Made by a program: the position numbers and the translations under genes. A stretch of DNA of 64,000 bases. It comes from Streptomyces sp. NBC_00654 (GTDB lineage Bacteria; Actinomycetota; Actinomycetes; Streptomycetales; Streptomycetaceae). The DNA is taken from assembly GCF_026341775.1 (NCBI RefSeq), contig NZ_JAPEOB010000001.1, positions 1,674,001 to 1,738,000 of the forward strand. The letters are read 5' to 3'. How positions within the stretch are numbered: position 1 is the stretch's first letter; each line of letters starts with the position of its first letter. A model generated the notes under the pieces. It worked only from the letters and a program-made list of their open reading frames with translations, was not told the DNA's origin and did not search any database. This document shows positions 37,564 to 44,873 of the stretch, piece by piece.

Positions 37564-38970
37564 ATGAGCGACACCCCGGACAGCGCCGTCCGTACGTACA
37601 CCGAGCAGCACCGCACAGCCTTCCTCGACGACCTCGCCGCGTGGCTGCGCATCCCGTCCGTATCCGCGCAGCCGGAGCACGACGGGGACGTACGGCGCAG
37701 CGCCGAGTGGCTGGCCGCCAAGTTCAAGGAGACCGGCTTCCCGGTCGCCGAGATCTGGGAGACCCCCGGCGCCCCGGCGGTCTTCGCCGAATGGCCCTCC
37801 GACGACCCGGACGCACCGACCGTCCTCGTCTACGGCCATCACGATGTGCAGCCCGCGGCCCGCGAGGACGGCTGGGACACCGACCCGTTCGAGCCGGTGA
37901 TCCGCGACGGCCGGATGTACGGGCGCGGCGCGGCCGACGACAAGGGCCAGGTGTTCTTCCACACCCTGGGCGTCCGGGCCCACCTCGCCGTCACCGGCCG
38001 GACCAGCCCCGCCGTCCACCTCAAGTTCCTGATCGAGGGCGAGGAGGAGTCGGGGTCGCCGCACTTCCGCGCCCTGGCCGAACAGCGGGCCACCCGCCTC
38101 GCCGCCGACGCGGTGATCGTCTCCGACACCGGCATGTGGGACGAGACGACCCCGACCGTCTGCACCGGGATGCGCGGCCTGGCCGAGTGCGAGATCGAGC
38201 TGTACGGCCCCGCGCAGGACATCCACTCCGGTTCGTTCGGCGGTGCCGTCCCCAACCCGGCGACCGCCATGGCCCGCCTCGTCGCGGCCCTCCACGACGA
38301 TCAGGGACGCGTCGCCGTCCCCGGCTTCTACGACGGTGTGGCGGAGCTCACCGACACCGAGCGGGCCCTCTTCGCCGAGCTGCCGTTCGACGAGGCCACC
38401 TGGCTGCGTACGGCCGGGTCGCGGGCCGCGCACGGCGAGGCCGGCTACTCCACGCTGGAGCGCATCTGGGCCCGCCCCACCGCCGAGGTCAACGGCATCG
38501 GCGGCGGCTACCAGGGCGCGGGCAGCAAGACGATCATCCCTTCCTCGGCCATGGTGAAGATCAGCTTCCGGCTGGTCGCGGGCCAGGAGCCGGAGCACGT
38601 CCAGCAGGCGGTGCGGGCCTGGGCGCAGACGCGGATCCCGGACGGTGTCCGGCACCGCATCACGTTCTCGCCCGCGACCCGCCCCTGTCTGACCCCGCTG
38701 GACCACCCCGCCCTCCAGGCCGTGGCCCGCGCGATGGGCAAGGCCTTCGGCAAGAAGATCCTCTTCACCCGTGAAGGAGGCTCGGGCCCGGCCGCGGATC
38801 TCCAGGACGTCCTCGGCGCACCCGTCCTCTTCCTCGGCATCTCCGTGCCGTCCGACGGCTGGCACGCCCCCAACGAGAAGGTCGAACTGGATCTTCTGCT
38901 CAAGGGCGTGGAGACGACCGCCCATCTGTGGGACGAGCTGAGGGGCTCGCTGCCCGCGGCACTCCGCTGA
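37564..38970 (+). CDS. M20 family dipeptidase
   Basis: A 468-aa metallopeptidase of family M20 (PepV/carnosinase-like). Metal ligands appear in order: YGHHDVQP, GRGAADDKGQ (bridging Asp), EGEEESGS (general base Glu and ligand), SDTGMWDE and the C-terminal His region SDGWHAPNEK. The inserted dimerisation lid includes the IHSGSFGGAVPNPA segment. It should hydrolyse dipeptides in the cytosol, and could process peptides brought in by the transporter, though that link is inferred. ATG start eight bases past the adnB stop, so probably co-transcribed with adnAB. Confidence 0.92.
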   Translation: MSDTPDSAVRTYTEQHRTAFLDDLAAWLRIPSVSAQPEHDGDVRRSAEWLAAKFKETGFPVAEIWETPGAPAVFAEWPSDDPDAPTVLVYGHHDVQPAAREDGWDTDPFEPVIRDGRMYGRGAADDKGQVFFHTLGVRAHLAVTGRTSPAVHLKFLIEGEEESGSPHFRALAEQRATRLAADAVIVSDTGMWDETTPTVCTGMRGLAECEIELYGPAQDIHSGSFGGAVPNPATAMARLVAALHDDQGRVAVPGFYDGVAELTDTERALFAELPFDEATWLRTAGSRAAHGEAGYSTLERIWARPTAEVNGIGGGYQGAGSKTIIPSSAMVKISFRLVAGQEPEHVQQAVRAWAQTRIPDGVRHRITFSPATRPCLTPLDHPALQAVARAMGKAFGKKILFTREGGSGPAADLQDVLGAPVLFLGISVPSDGWHAPNEKVELDLLLKGVETTAHLWDELRGSLPAALR

Positions 38971-39014
38971 ATCCTCTGAACACCCGATCCATCCCGGGGG
39001 AGTAGGAAGCACCT

Positions 39015-39971
39015 GTGAGCACCTTCGACAACGCCACCGCAGACCGCCCGATCGGTCTCACCGCGCCCAGCGGCATCGACCGCGCGGCACATCACCGCCT
39101 CGACGAGGCCTGGCTGTCCGTCGCCTGGAGCCACCCGACGACAAGGGTCTTCGTCGTCTCGGGCGGGCAGGTGCTGATCGACGACACCGCCGACGGCGGC
39201 ACCGAGATCGTCATGACTCCGGCCTTCGAGGCGCCGGTCACCGAGACCCACCGCTACTTCCTCGGCACCGACGAGGACGGCGTCAGCTACTTCGCACTCC
39301 AGAAGGACTCCCTGCCCGGCCGCATGGACCAGTCGGCGCGCCCGGCGGGCCTGCGCGAGGCAGGACTGCTCCTCGGCCCCCGCGACGCGGGTCTGATGGT
39401 GCACGCGGTCGCCCTGGAGAACTGGCAGCGTCTGCACCGCTTCTGCTCCCGCTGCGGAGAGCGCACCGTGATCGCGGCGGCCGGGCACATCCGCCGCTGC
39501 CAGGCCTGCGGCGCGGAGCACTACCCGCGTACCGACCCGGCCGTGATCATGCTGGTCACGGACGACCAGGACCGCGCCCTGCTCGGCCGCCAGGTGCACT
39601 GGCCGGAGGGCCGCTTCTCGACGCTCGCCGGTTTTGTGGAGCCGGGGGAGTCGATCGAGCAGTCCGTGGCGCGCGAGGTGTACGAGGAGGCGGGCGTCAC
39701 GGTCGGCGAGGTCGAGTACATCGCCAGTCAGCCCTGGCCCTTCCCGTCCAGCCTGATGCTCGGTTTCATGGCGCGGGCGACCTCGTCGGAGATCAATGTG
39801 GACGGCGAGGAGATCGAGGAGGCCCGCTGGTTCTCCCGCGAGGACCTCACGGCCGCCTTCGAGTCGGGCGAGATCCTGCCCCCGTTCGGCATCTCGATCG
39901 CGGCCCGCTTGATCGAGCTCTGGTACGGCAAGCCGCTGCCGAGGCCCGGAACCGCGACCCGGAAGAACTGA
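39015..39971 (+). CDS. nudC: NAD(+) diphosphatase NudC
   Basis: A 318-aa Nudix hydrolase. The zinc ribbon is CSRCGERT...CQACGAEHYPRTDP, followed by a canonical Nudix box GFVEPGESIEQSVAREVYEE and the NADH-pyrophosphatase signature SQPWPFPSSLM. The enzyme hydrolyses NAD(H) to NMN(H) and AMP and can remove NAD caps from RNA; in mycobacteria it affects isoniazid tolerance. GTG start with GGGGGAG upstream. Positional homologue of Rv3199c. Confidence 0.95.
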   Translation: MSTFDNATADRPIGLTAPSGIDRAAHHRLDEAWLSVAWSHPTTRVFVVSGGQVLIDDTADGGTEIVMTPAFEAPVTETHRYFLGTDEDGVSYFALQKDSLPGRMDQSARPAGLREAGLLLGPRDAGLMVHAVALENWQRLHRFCSRCGERTVIAAAGHIRRCQACGAEHYPRTDPAVIMLVTDDQDRALLGRQVHWPEGRFSTLAGFVEPGESIEQSVAREVYEEAGVTVGEVEYIASQPWPFPSSLMLGFMARATSSEINVDGEEIEEARWFSREDLTAAFESGEILPPFGISIAARLIELWYGKPLPRPGTATRKN

Positions 39972-40026
39972 CCCGGGCCGGTCCCTTCCCGGTCGACGCG
40001 GGCGGAGCACGGCCCGACCGGAGCAC

Positions 40027-40091
40027 GGCCCGCTCGGAAACGGGCCCGCTCGGAACCCGGCCCGCTCGGAACCCGGCCCGCTCGGAACCCG
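40027..40091. repeat. Four tandem copies of a 16-bp repeat downstream of nudC
   Basis: The unit GGCCCGCTCGGAACCC recurs at 40028, about 40044, 40059 and 40075, the first two copies being slightly changed. It lies in the 200-base convergent gap between nudC and the mycoredoxin gene, just before a hairpin. Confidence 0.8.
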
Positions 40092-40109
40092 ACCGCCCCC
40101 AGCACACGA

Positions 40110-40141
40110 CTGCCCCCTGCGGCGGGTGCCGAAGGGGGCAG
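40110..40141. terminator. Hairpin terminator between nudC and mycoredoxin gene
   Basis: CTGCCCCCT pairs with AGGGGGCAG around a 14-base loop. The two flanking genes converge here, so it can end both transcripts. Confidence 0.65.
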
Positions 40142-40171
40142 ACCGGTGGAGCCGGCGCCGGAGCTGGAGCG

Positions 40172-40426
40172 TCAGGCGGCCAGGGCCTGCTTCACCTGGG
40201 CCAGCGAGGGGTTCGTCATGACCGACTCGGTGCCGGAGGGCGCGACGATGAGAAGCGTCGGAACCGTCTGGTTTCCGCCATTCGCCTTCTCGACGAACGC
40301 CGCCGACTCCGGGTCCTGCTCGATGTTGACCTCGGTGTACGCGATGCCTTCGCGGTCCATCTGACCCTTCAGCCGGCGGCAGTAGCCGCACCACGTGGTG
40401 CTGTACATCGTCACAGTGCCCGGCAT
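40172..40426 (-). CDS. mrx1: Mycoredoxin (glutaredoxin-like)
   Basis: An 84-aa glutaredoxin-fold protein with active site TWCGYC (Cys13, Cys16), the TVPTLLI cis-Pro loop and a C-terminal helix, of normal mycoredoxin length. Mycoredoxin-1 reduces mixed disulfides between proteins and mycothiol, the main thiol of actinobacteria. ATG start with AGGAG ten bases upstream. A SigR-type promoter about 80 bases upstream fits a thiol-stress gene. Divergent from uvrD2, as its homologue Rv3198A neighbours uvrD2 in mycobacteria. Confidence 0.93.
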   Translation of the reverse strand: MPGTVTMYSTTWCGYCRRLKGQMDREGIAYTEVNIEQDPESAAFVEKANGGNQTVPTLLIVAPSGTESVMTNPSLAQVKQALAA

Positions 40427-40505
40427 GTCGCTGGTGCTCCTCTGTCTCGTCCGGCTCGCTGCACAAGCCGGCGGCTGAAAAATATGTGCGTTCCCGCACG
40501 GTCTG

Positions 40506-40532
40506 AACGCACGGGACCCGCCCACCATTCCC
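40506..40532 (-). promoter_or_regulatory. SigR-type promoter of the mycoredoxin gene
   Basis: Read on the minus strand: GGGAAT (40532-40527), 18 bases, then GTT (40508-40506). This matches the known SigR/SigH consensus GGAAT-N18-GTT. Transcription would begin near 40500, leaving a 5' leader of about 70 bases before the ATG at 40426. Confidence 0.75.
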
Positions 40533-40649
40533 GCGGCGGCCGGGCACGGGCCGGGTAAGGCCCATGGGGAGGCCCGGTACGGCCCGGGAGAGGCCCGGGG
40601 CGACGGAGGGCCGGTAGCCCGGGAACCAGTACGACAGAAACACCACCCC

Positions 40650-40658
40650 TGTGGACAA
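40650..40658 (-). promoter_or_regulatory. Perfect DnaA box upstream of uvrD2
   Basis: TGTGGACAA on the + strand is the complement of TTGTCCACA, the strong Streptomyces DnaA box. It is single, lies 40 bases before the uvrD2 start and away from any oriC-like cluster in this window, so a role in transcription or DnaA titration is more likely than initiation. No other gene is visible in the 271-base gap 40427-40697. Confidence 0.55.
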
Positions 40659-40697
40659 CTTCCGCACCCGCCCCGTGCGACCTGGCAGCATGGCGGG

Positions 40698-42917
40698 GTG
40701 ACAGCAGCAACGCACTCCACCCTCTTCCCCCAGGTTCCCGAGTCGCCGGACGCGGTGCTCGACGGGCTCGACCCCGAGCAGCGCGAGGTGGCCCTGGCCC
40801 TGCACGGACCCGTGTGTGTGCTGGCCGGAGCCGGTACGGGCAAGACGCGGGCGATCACGCATCGCATCGCGTACGGGGTGCGGGCCGGGATCCTCCAGCC
40901 GACGACCGTGCTTGCCGTCACGTTCACCAACCGGGCCGCGGGGGAGATGCGGGGCCGCCTCCGGCAGCTCGGCGCCACGGGGGTGCAGGCCCGGACCTTC
41001 CACTCCGCGGCGCTGCGCCAGCTCCAGTACTTCTGGCCGAAAGTAGTCGGTGGCGAGCTGCCCCGGCTGCTGGAACGCAAGGTGCAACTGGTCGCCGAGG
41101 CGGCGGCCCGCTGCCAGATCCGGCTCGACCGCAATGAGCTGCGGGACGTCACGAGCGAGATCGAGTGGGCCAAGGTCACCCAGACCGTGCCCGCCGACTA
41201 CCCGGCGGCGGTGGCCAAGACCCAGCGGGACGCCCCGCGCGACCCGGCGGAGCTCTCCCAGATCTACGCGATGTACGAGCAGCTGAAGCGAGACCGCTCA
41301 GTGATCGACTTCGAGGACGTGCTCCTCCTCACCGTCGGCATCCTCCAGGACCGGCACGACATCGCCGACCACGTGCGCGGTCAGTACCAGCACTTCGTGG
41401 TCGACGAGTACCAGGACGTCAGCCCGCTCCAGCAGCGTCTGCTCGACCTCTGGGTCGGCGACCGGGACAATCTGTGTGTCGTCGGCGACGCCAGCCAGAC
41501 GATCTACTCCTTCACCGGGGCCACCCCCGATCATCTGCTGAACTTCCGCACCCGCCATCCCCACGCGACGCTGGTCAAGCTGGTGCGCGACTACCGCTCC
41601 ACCCCACAGGTCGTCCACCTCGCCAACGGCCTGCTCAGTCACGCCCGCGGCAAGGCGGCCGAGCACCGGCTCGAACTGGTCTCGCAGCGCGACAAGGGCC
41701 CCGAACCCTCCTACACGGAGTACGCGGACGAACCCACCGAGGCCGAGGGCACCGCCCGCCGCATCCGCGACCTGATCGCCGCGGGCGTCCCGGCCGGTGA
41801 GATCGCCGTGCTCTACCGGGTCAACTCGCAGTCCGAGGTCTATGAACAGGCGCTCGCGGACGCGGGTGTGCCCTACCAGCTGCGTGGCGCGGAGCGGTTC
41901 TTCGAGCGCGCGGAGGTACGGGAGGCGGGCATGGCGCTGCGGGGCGCGGCGCGCGCCGGGGGCAACGACTCGCTGCTCGACCTGGCGGAGGGCCTGCCTT
42001 CCCAGGTGCGTGCGGTGCTTTCCACCAAGGGCTGGACCAGCAGGCCGCCCGCCGGCTCCGGAGCGGTGCGGGACAAGTGGGAGTCCCTGGCCGCGCTGGT
42101 ACGGCTCGCCGAGGACTTCGAGGCGGCCAGGCCCGGGGCGACCCTCTCCGACCTGGTCATGGAGCTCGACGAACGGGCCGCGGCCCAGCACGCCCCCACG
42201 GTCCAGGGAGTCACCCTCGCCTCGCTGCACTCGGCGAAGGGCCTGGAATGGGACGCCGTGTTCCTGGTCGGCCTCACCGAGGGCATGATGCCGATCGCGT
42301 ACGCCAAGACCGACGAGCAGGTCGAGGAGGAGCGGCGCCTGCTGTACGTCGGGGTCACCCGGGCCCGCTTCCACCTCTCGCTGTCCTGGGCGGTTTCCCG
42401 TTCGCCCGGCGGCCGCGCGAGCCGTCGTCCGAGCCGCTTCCTCAACGGGCTGCGGCCCGGCTCCGCGACGCCCGGCGCCCGGGGCGGCGGTGCGGGGGGC
42501 GCGGGCGGCATCGACCGCGGCTCCGGTACGGCCGGCGGCGGTCAGGCGCCGGTGGTCCGGCGGAAGCACCGGGGCCCCGTGCGCTGCCGGGTCTGCGGCA
42601 GGACGCTCACCGAGGCCGGTGAGATGAAGCTGATGCGCTGCGAGGACTGCCCGTCCGACATGGACGAGGCGCTGTACGAGCGTCTGCACGGCTGGCGCGC
42701 GGGCCAGGCGAAGGAGCTGGGGCAGCCCGCCTACTGTGTGTTCACCGACAAGACCCTGATGGCGATCGCCGAGGCGGTCCCGGGCAGTGAGGGCGAGCTG
42801 GTCGTCATCGCCGGAGTCGGCAACCGGAAGCTGATCCGCTTCGGGGCCGATGTCCTGGCCATCTGCGCAGGTGAAGCGGTGGATGAGGAAGGCGGGAAGA
42901 GTGACGGGGAGCAGTGA
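40698..42917 (+). CDS. uvrD2: UvrD2-type superfamily 1 DNA helicase
   Basis: A 739-aa SF1A helicase. Motifs: Walker A GAGTGKT (44-50), DEYQDVSP, GDASQTIYSFTGA, LHSAKGLEWD, YVGVTRARFHL. The C terminus has the actinobacterial UvrD2 features: a tetracysteine motif CRVCGRTL...CEDCP and an HRDC domain (AYCVFTDKTLMAIAEAVP, VIAGVGNRKLIRFG). A Gly-rich linker separates the helicase from these. In mycobacteria UvrD2 is essential and unwinds DNA during repair or replication. GTG start; single-gene transcript before the wblC promoter, whose elements begin 16 bases after the stop. Confidence 0.93.
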   Translation: MTAATHSTLFPQVPESPDAVLDGLDPEQREVALALHGPVCVLAGAGTGKTRAITHRIAYGVRAGILQPTTVLAVTFTNRAAGEMRGRLRQLGATGVQARTFHSAALRQLQYFWPKVVGGELPRLLERKVQLVAEAAARCQIRLDRNELRDVTSEIEWAKVTQTVPADYPAAVAKTQRDAPRDPAELSQIYAMYEQLKRDRSVIDFEDVLLLTVGILQDRHDIADHVRGQYQHFVVDEYQDVSPLQQRLLDLWVGDRDNLCVVGDASQTIYSFTGATPDHLLNFRTRHPHATLVKLVRDYRSTPQVVHLANGLLSHARGKAAEHRLELVSQRDKGPEPSYTEYADEPTEAEGTARRIRDLIAAGVPAGEIAVLYRVNSQSEVYEQALADAGVPYQLRGAERFFERAEVREAGMALRGAARAGGNDSLLDLAEGLPSQVRAVLSTKGWTSRPPAGSGAVRDKWESLAALVRLAEDFEAARPGATLSDLVMELDERAAAQHAPTVQGVTLASLHSAKGLEWDAVFLVGLTEGMMPIAYAKTDEQVEEERRLLYVGVTRARFHLSLSWAVSRSPGGRASRRPSRFLNGLRPGSATPGARGGGAGGAGGIDRGSGTAGGGQAPVVRRKHRGPVRCRVCGRTLTEAGEMKLMRCEDCPSDMDEALYERLHGWRAGQAKELGQPAYCVFTDKTLMAIAEAVPGSEGELVVIAGVGNRKLIRFGADVLAICAGEAVDEEGGKSDGEQ

Positions 42918-42932
42918 GGAAAACTCGTCGAG

Positions 42933-42970
42933 AAAATAGTTTGCGCCTGCCCCAGTCATCACCATAGGTT
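42933..42970 (+). promoter_or_regulatory. Putative WblC-responsive promoter of wblC
   Basis: AAAAT (42933-42937) lies three bases before a TTGCGC -35 box (42941-42946), with CATAGG/TAGGTT as -10 (42963-42970) after 16-18 bases. WhiB7-type regulators bind an A/T-rich patch directly upstream of the -35 box through their AT-hook and work with the main sigma factor, so this fits autoactivation of wblC. Confidence 0.55.
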
Positions 42971-43083
42971 CTTAACCACGGGAACAGCGTCTTCTCTGAA
43001 GCCCTGATTCCGTGCTGTACTTATCCGAATACGCAGGACCGGTTCCGGCCGGTCCCCTGAGACGCCGAGAGGAGGCGATTCCT

Positions 43084-43419
43084 GTGATCAGCATCACCAA
43101 CACCATCAAAATGACCGATCGCTCGGTCGTCTCCGCCTGCTCGCTCGGCCTCGCCTGCTCTTCGGAATCCTCGCTTCGTGGCACCGGTCTGTCCGGCATC
43201 TCCATCTCCGCCGTCAGCCCGCTGTCCCCGGCAAGCCTCCCCGTGACGCGGGATCGCAATGAGCGACCGATCCAGGCACCGGCGGCAGCAGTAGCGAAGG
43301 CGACACAGGCTCAGGCCTATGCCTTTGCGGCAGTCGGTGCCGGAGCCAAGCAGCAGACGACGCAGCACCACACGATGTGGGCCTTCCGTGGGCCTGAACC
43401 CTGGAGTGATCCAGCCTGA
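43084..43419 (+). CDS. Upstream ORF in the wblC leader, 111 aa
   Basis: A 111-aa frame beginning VISITNTIKMTDRSVV, with an excellent AGGAGG site eight bases before GTG. Composition is Ser/Ala/Thr-rich, without domain or transmembrane segment. Its stop lies 25 bases before the hairpin terminator in the wblC leader. In mycobacteria and Streptomyces, whiB7/wblC expression is controlled by ribosome stalling on a leader ORF that prevents terminator formation; I infer the same role here. A free-standing function for the protein is possible but unsupported. Confidence 0.65.
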   Translation: MISITNTIKMTDRSVVSACSLGLACSSESSLRGTGLSGISISAVSPLSPASLPVTRDRNERPIQAPAAAVAKATQAQAYAFAAVGAGAKQQTTQHHTMWAFRGPEPWSDPA

Positions 43420-43443
43420 TCCAGCATCAGGCCGGCGCCTTCA

Positions 43444-43487
43444 GGGCCGCGGAACCCCACTCGGGATCCGCGGCCCTTTTGTTTTGT
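43444..43487 (+). terminator. Intrinsic terminator (attenuator) in the wblC leader
   Basis: A 10-bp stem GGGCCGCGGA / TCCGCGGCCC (43444-43453 with 43467-43476) with a 13-base loop, then TTTTGTTTTGT: one of the few classical U-tract terminators in the window. It stands between the leader ORF and wblC, over 100 bases before the wblC start, and so would cut wblC transcription unless antiterminated. Confidence 0.85.
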
Positions 43488-43592
43488 CCGAACGGATGAG
43501 ACGCGACGAAGGAGCCTCGGGACAAGCAGTACCTGGTACCAGCCGCCAACCGGCCAACAGGCCGGCACGACCAGACGAGGACACCACCCACC

Positions 43593-43970
43593 GTGCAACT
43601 CGAAGCGCACGCCCCGTCCGTACCGCCTTCCGACACGATCTCCCCGCCCGGCCTCACGGAGGACTCCACCTTGACCACGCTCGCCCCGCTCACCTCGCTC
43701 ACCGCGCTCGACGACGCCATCGAGAACCTCGGTGTGCCCGTCCCCTGCCGTTCCTACGACCCGGAGGTCTTCTTCGCCGAGTCGCCGGCCGATGTCGAGT
43801 ACGCCAAGACCCTCTGCCGGACCTGCCCGCTCGTCGAGGCCTGCCTCGCCGGTGCCAAGGAGCGGCGCGAGCCGTGGGGCGTGTGGGGTGGCGAGCTCTT
43901 CGTGCAGGGCGTCGTCGTCGCCCGCAAGCGGCCGCGTGGTCGTCCGCGCAAGAACCCGGTCGCAGCGTGA
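43593..43970 (+). CDS. wblC: WhiB7/WblC transcriptional regulator
   Basis: A 125-aa WhiB-like iron-sulfur protein. Fe-S ligands Cys52, Cys75, Cys78 and Cys84 (PCRS, CRTC, EAC), the GVWGGE turn (96-101) and the AT-hook RGRPRK (115-120) are all present. WblC/WhiB7 activates intrinsic antibiotic-resistance genes in response to ribosome-targeting drugs. GTG 43593 gives the N terminus QLEAHAPS that I recall for other WblC proteins; a TTG at 43671 with GGAGG eight bases upstream would give a 99-aa form closer to the mycobacterial length. Expressed through the leader and attenuator above. Confidence 0.95.
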   Translation: MQLEAHAPSVPPSDTISPPGLTEDSTLTTLAPLTSLTALDDAIENLGVPVPCRSYDPEVFFAESPADVEYAKTLCRTCPLVEACLAGAKERREPWGVWGGELFVQGVVVARKRPRGRPRKNPVAA

Positions 43971-44062
43971 CCGCCGGCCTGGGGGTCAAGGCCCCCACAC
44001 GAGTGAAGCGCCTCGGAACCATCGACCGTCCCCAGACCCATGACCCCCGGAATCAGGCACCA

Positions 44063-44326
44063 ATGATCACCCCCACGAAGGAGCCCGTCGGCTCCGCCAC
44101 CCCCGACGTCACCATCATCGGCGCGAACGACTCGCGTCAGAACAGGACCCGCGAGATGCAACTCATCCCAGAAGCCCTGGCTCGTGCGCATATGCACGAC
44201 CGCCTGAGGGAAGCCGAGGCCGGCCGTCAGGTCGTGCGCCTGGTGACCGCCAGGCGGATGCAGCGCCGTGCGGAGCGCGCCTCGATGCGCGCCCGCCGTG
44301 CGCTGGCCATGGCTGTCATGCACTGA
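44063..44326 (+). CDS. Conserved 87-aa basic protein downstream of wblC
   Basis: An 87-aa protein with an extended N terminus (ANDSRQNRTREMQL) and a basic helical C terminus (RRMQRRAERASMRARRALAMAV). No known domain. I recall similar proteins after wblC in other streptomycetes, and the codon pattern is typical. The start is ATG 44063 without a clear ribosome site; an in-frame GTG at 44004 is an alternative. A hairpin (43980-43997) separates it weakly from wblC, and a strong terminator follows. Confidence 0.65.
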   Translation: MITPTKEPVGSATPDVTIIGANDSRQNRTREMQLIPEALARAHMHDRLREAEAGRQVVRLVTARRMQRRAERASMRARRALAMAVMH

Positions 44327-44425
44327 CGGTGGGTACCCCTCCGGCCTGACGGCCGGGAACGGGGCACCCACCGGAAACACCCGGCTGCCCGGCAACCGCT
44401 CTGCCCGGTGAGCAGCCACCACCCC

Positions 44426-44462
44426 CACCGCGGGGCCGTCCGAACAGGACGGCCCCGCGGTG
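44426..44462. terminator. Strong hairpin terminator after the wblC region
   Basis: A perfect 16-bp stem (44426-44441 with 44447-44462) with a GAACA loop. It closes the wblC transcription unit and argues against any start of the next gene before it. Confidence 0.85.
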
Positions 44463-44506
44463 CGTTGTGCCGCGGGCGCATCGAGCCCCGGCGCTATCGT
44501 CACGAG

Positions 44507-44773
44507 GTGGACGAGGAAACGCATCCCCCGGAACAGCCGGAACCGCCCGAACAACGAGAACCGCCAGAACAGCGCGAACCGCCGGAACCGCCCGAACAGC
44601 CGGACGCCGAACCTGTGGTGTGTGCTCGCTGCGGTGCTGCCGCCGAGGGCGGGAGCGCTCCGCCGACCTGGATCTGTTCCGTGGAGAACGGCGTCCGCCA
44701 CTACTTCTGTGACGACTGCGCCCGCAAGCACATCAGGTCCATCGAAAGCCGCCTCGACTCCGACTGGTGGTGA
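44507..44773 (+). CDS. Small zinc-ribbon protein with Pro-Glu repeats, 88 aa
   Basis: An 88-aa protein. Residues about 6-32 are repeats of PEQ/REPPEQ, probably an extended spacer. The rest carries two CxxC knuckles (VCARCGAA and CDDCARKH) about 30 residues apart, a zinc-ribbon, and ends SRLDSDWW. The GTG start at 44507 avoids the terminator that lies inside the longer open frame. Function unknown; protein- or nucleic-acid-binding are both possible. It converges on the ABC1 kinase gene. Confidence 0.7.
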   Translation: MDEETHPPEQPEPPEQREPPEQREPPEPPEQPDAEPVVCARCGAAAEGGSAPPTWICSVENGVRHYFCDDCARKHIRSIESRLDSDWW

Positions 44774-44873
44774 CCCGGCCCCTCAACAGCCCGGCTCACC
44801 CCGCCCCCGCGAACCTGTGAGCTGGTGGACTCGTGAGCCCGCGGCCGTGTGGCCCCACGTCCGCCCCCGCCGG

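Noticed and set aside
40027..40091. 16-bp repeats considered as CRISPR or attachment site
   Set aside because: No spacers, no integrase, and simple tandem structure.
43593..43973. TTG 43671 as the only wblC start
   Set aside because: It has a better ribosome site, but the longer N terminus from GTG 43593 matches WblC proteins as I recall them; kept as an alternative only.
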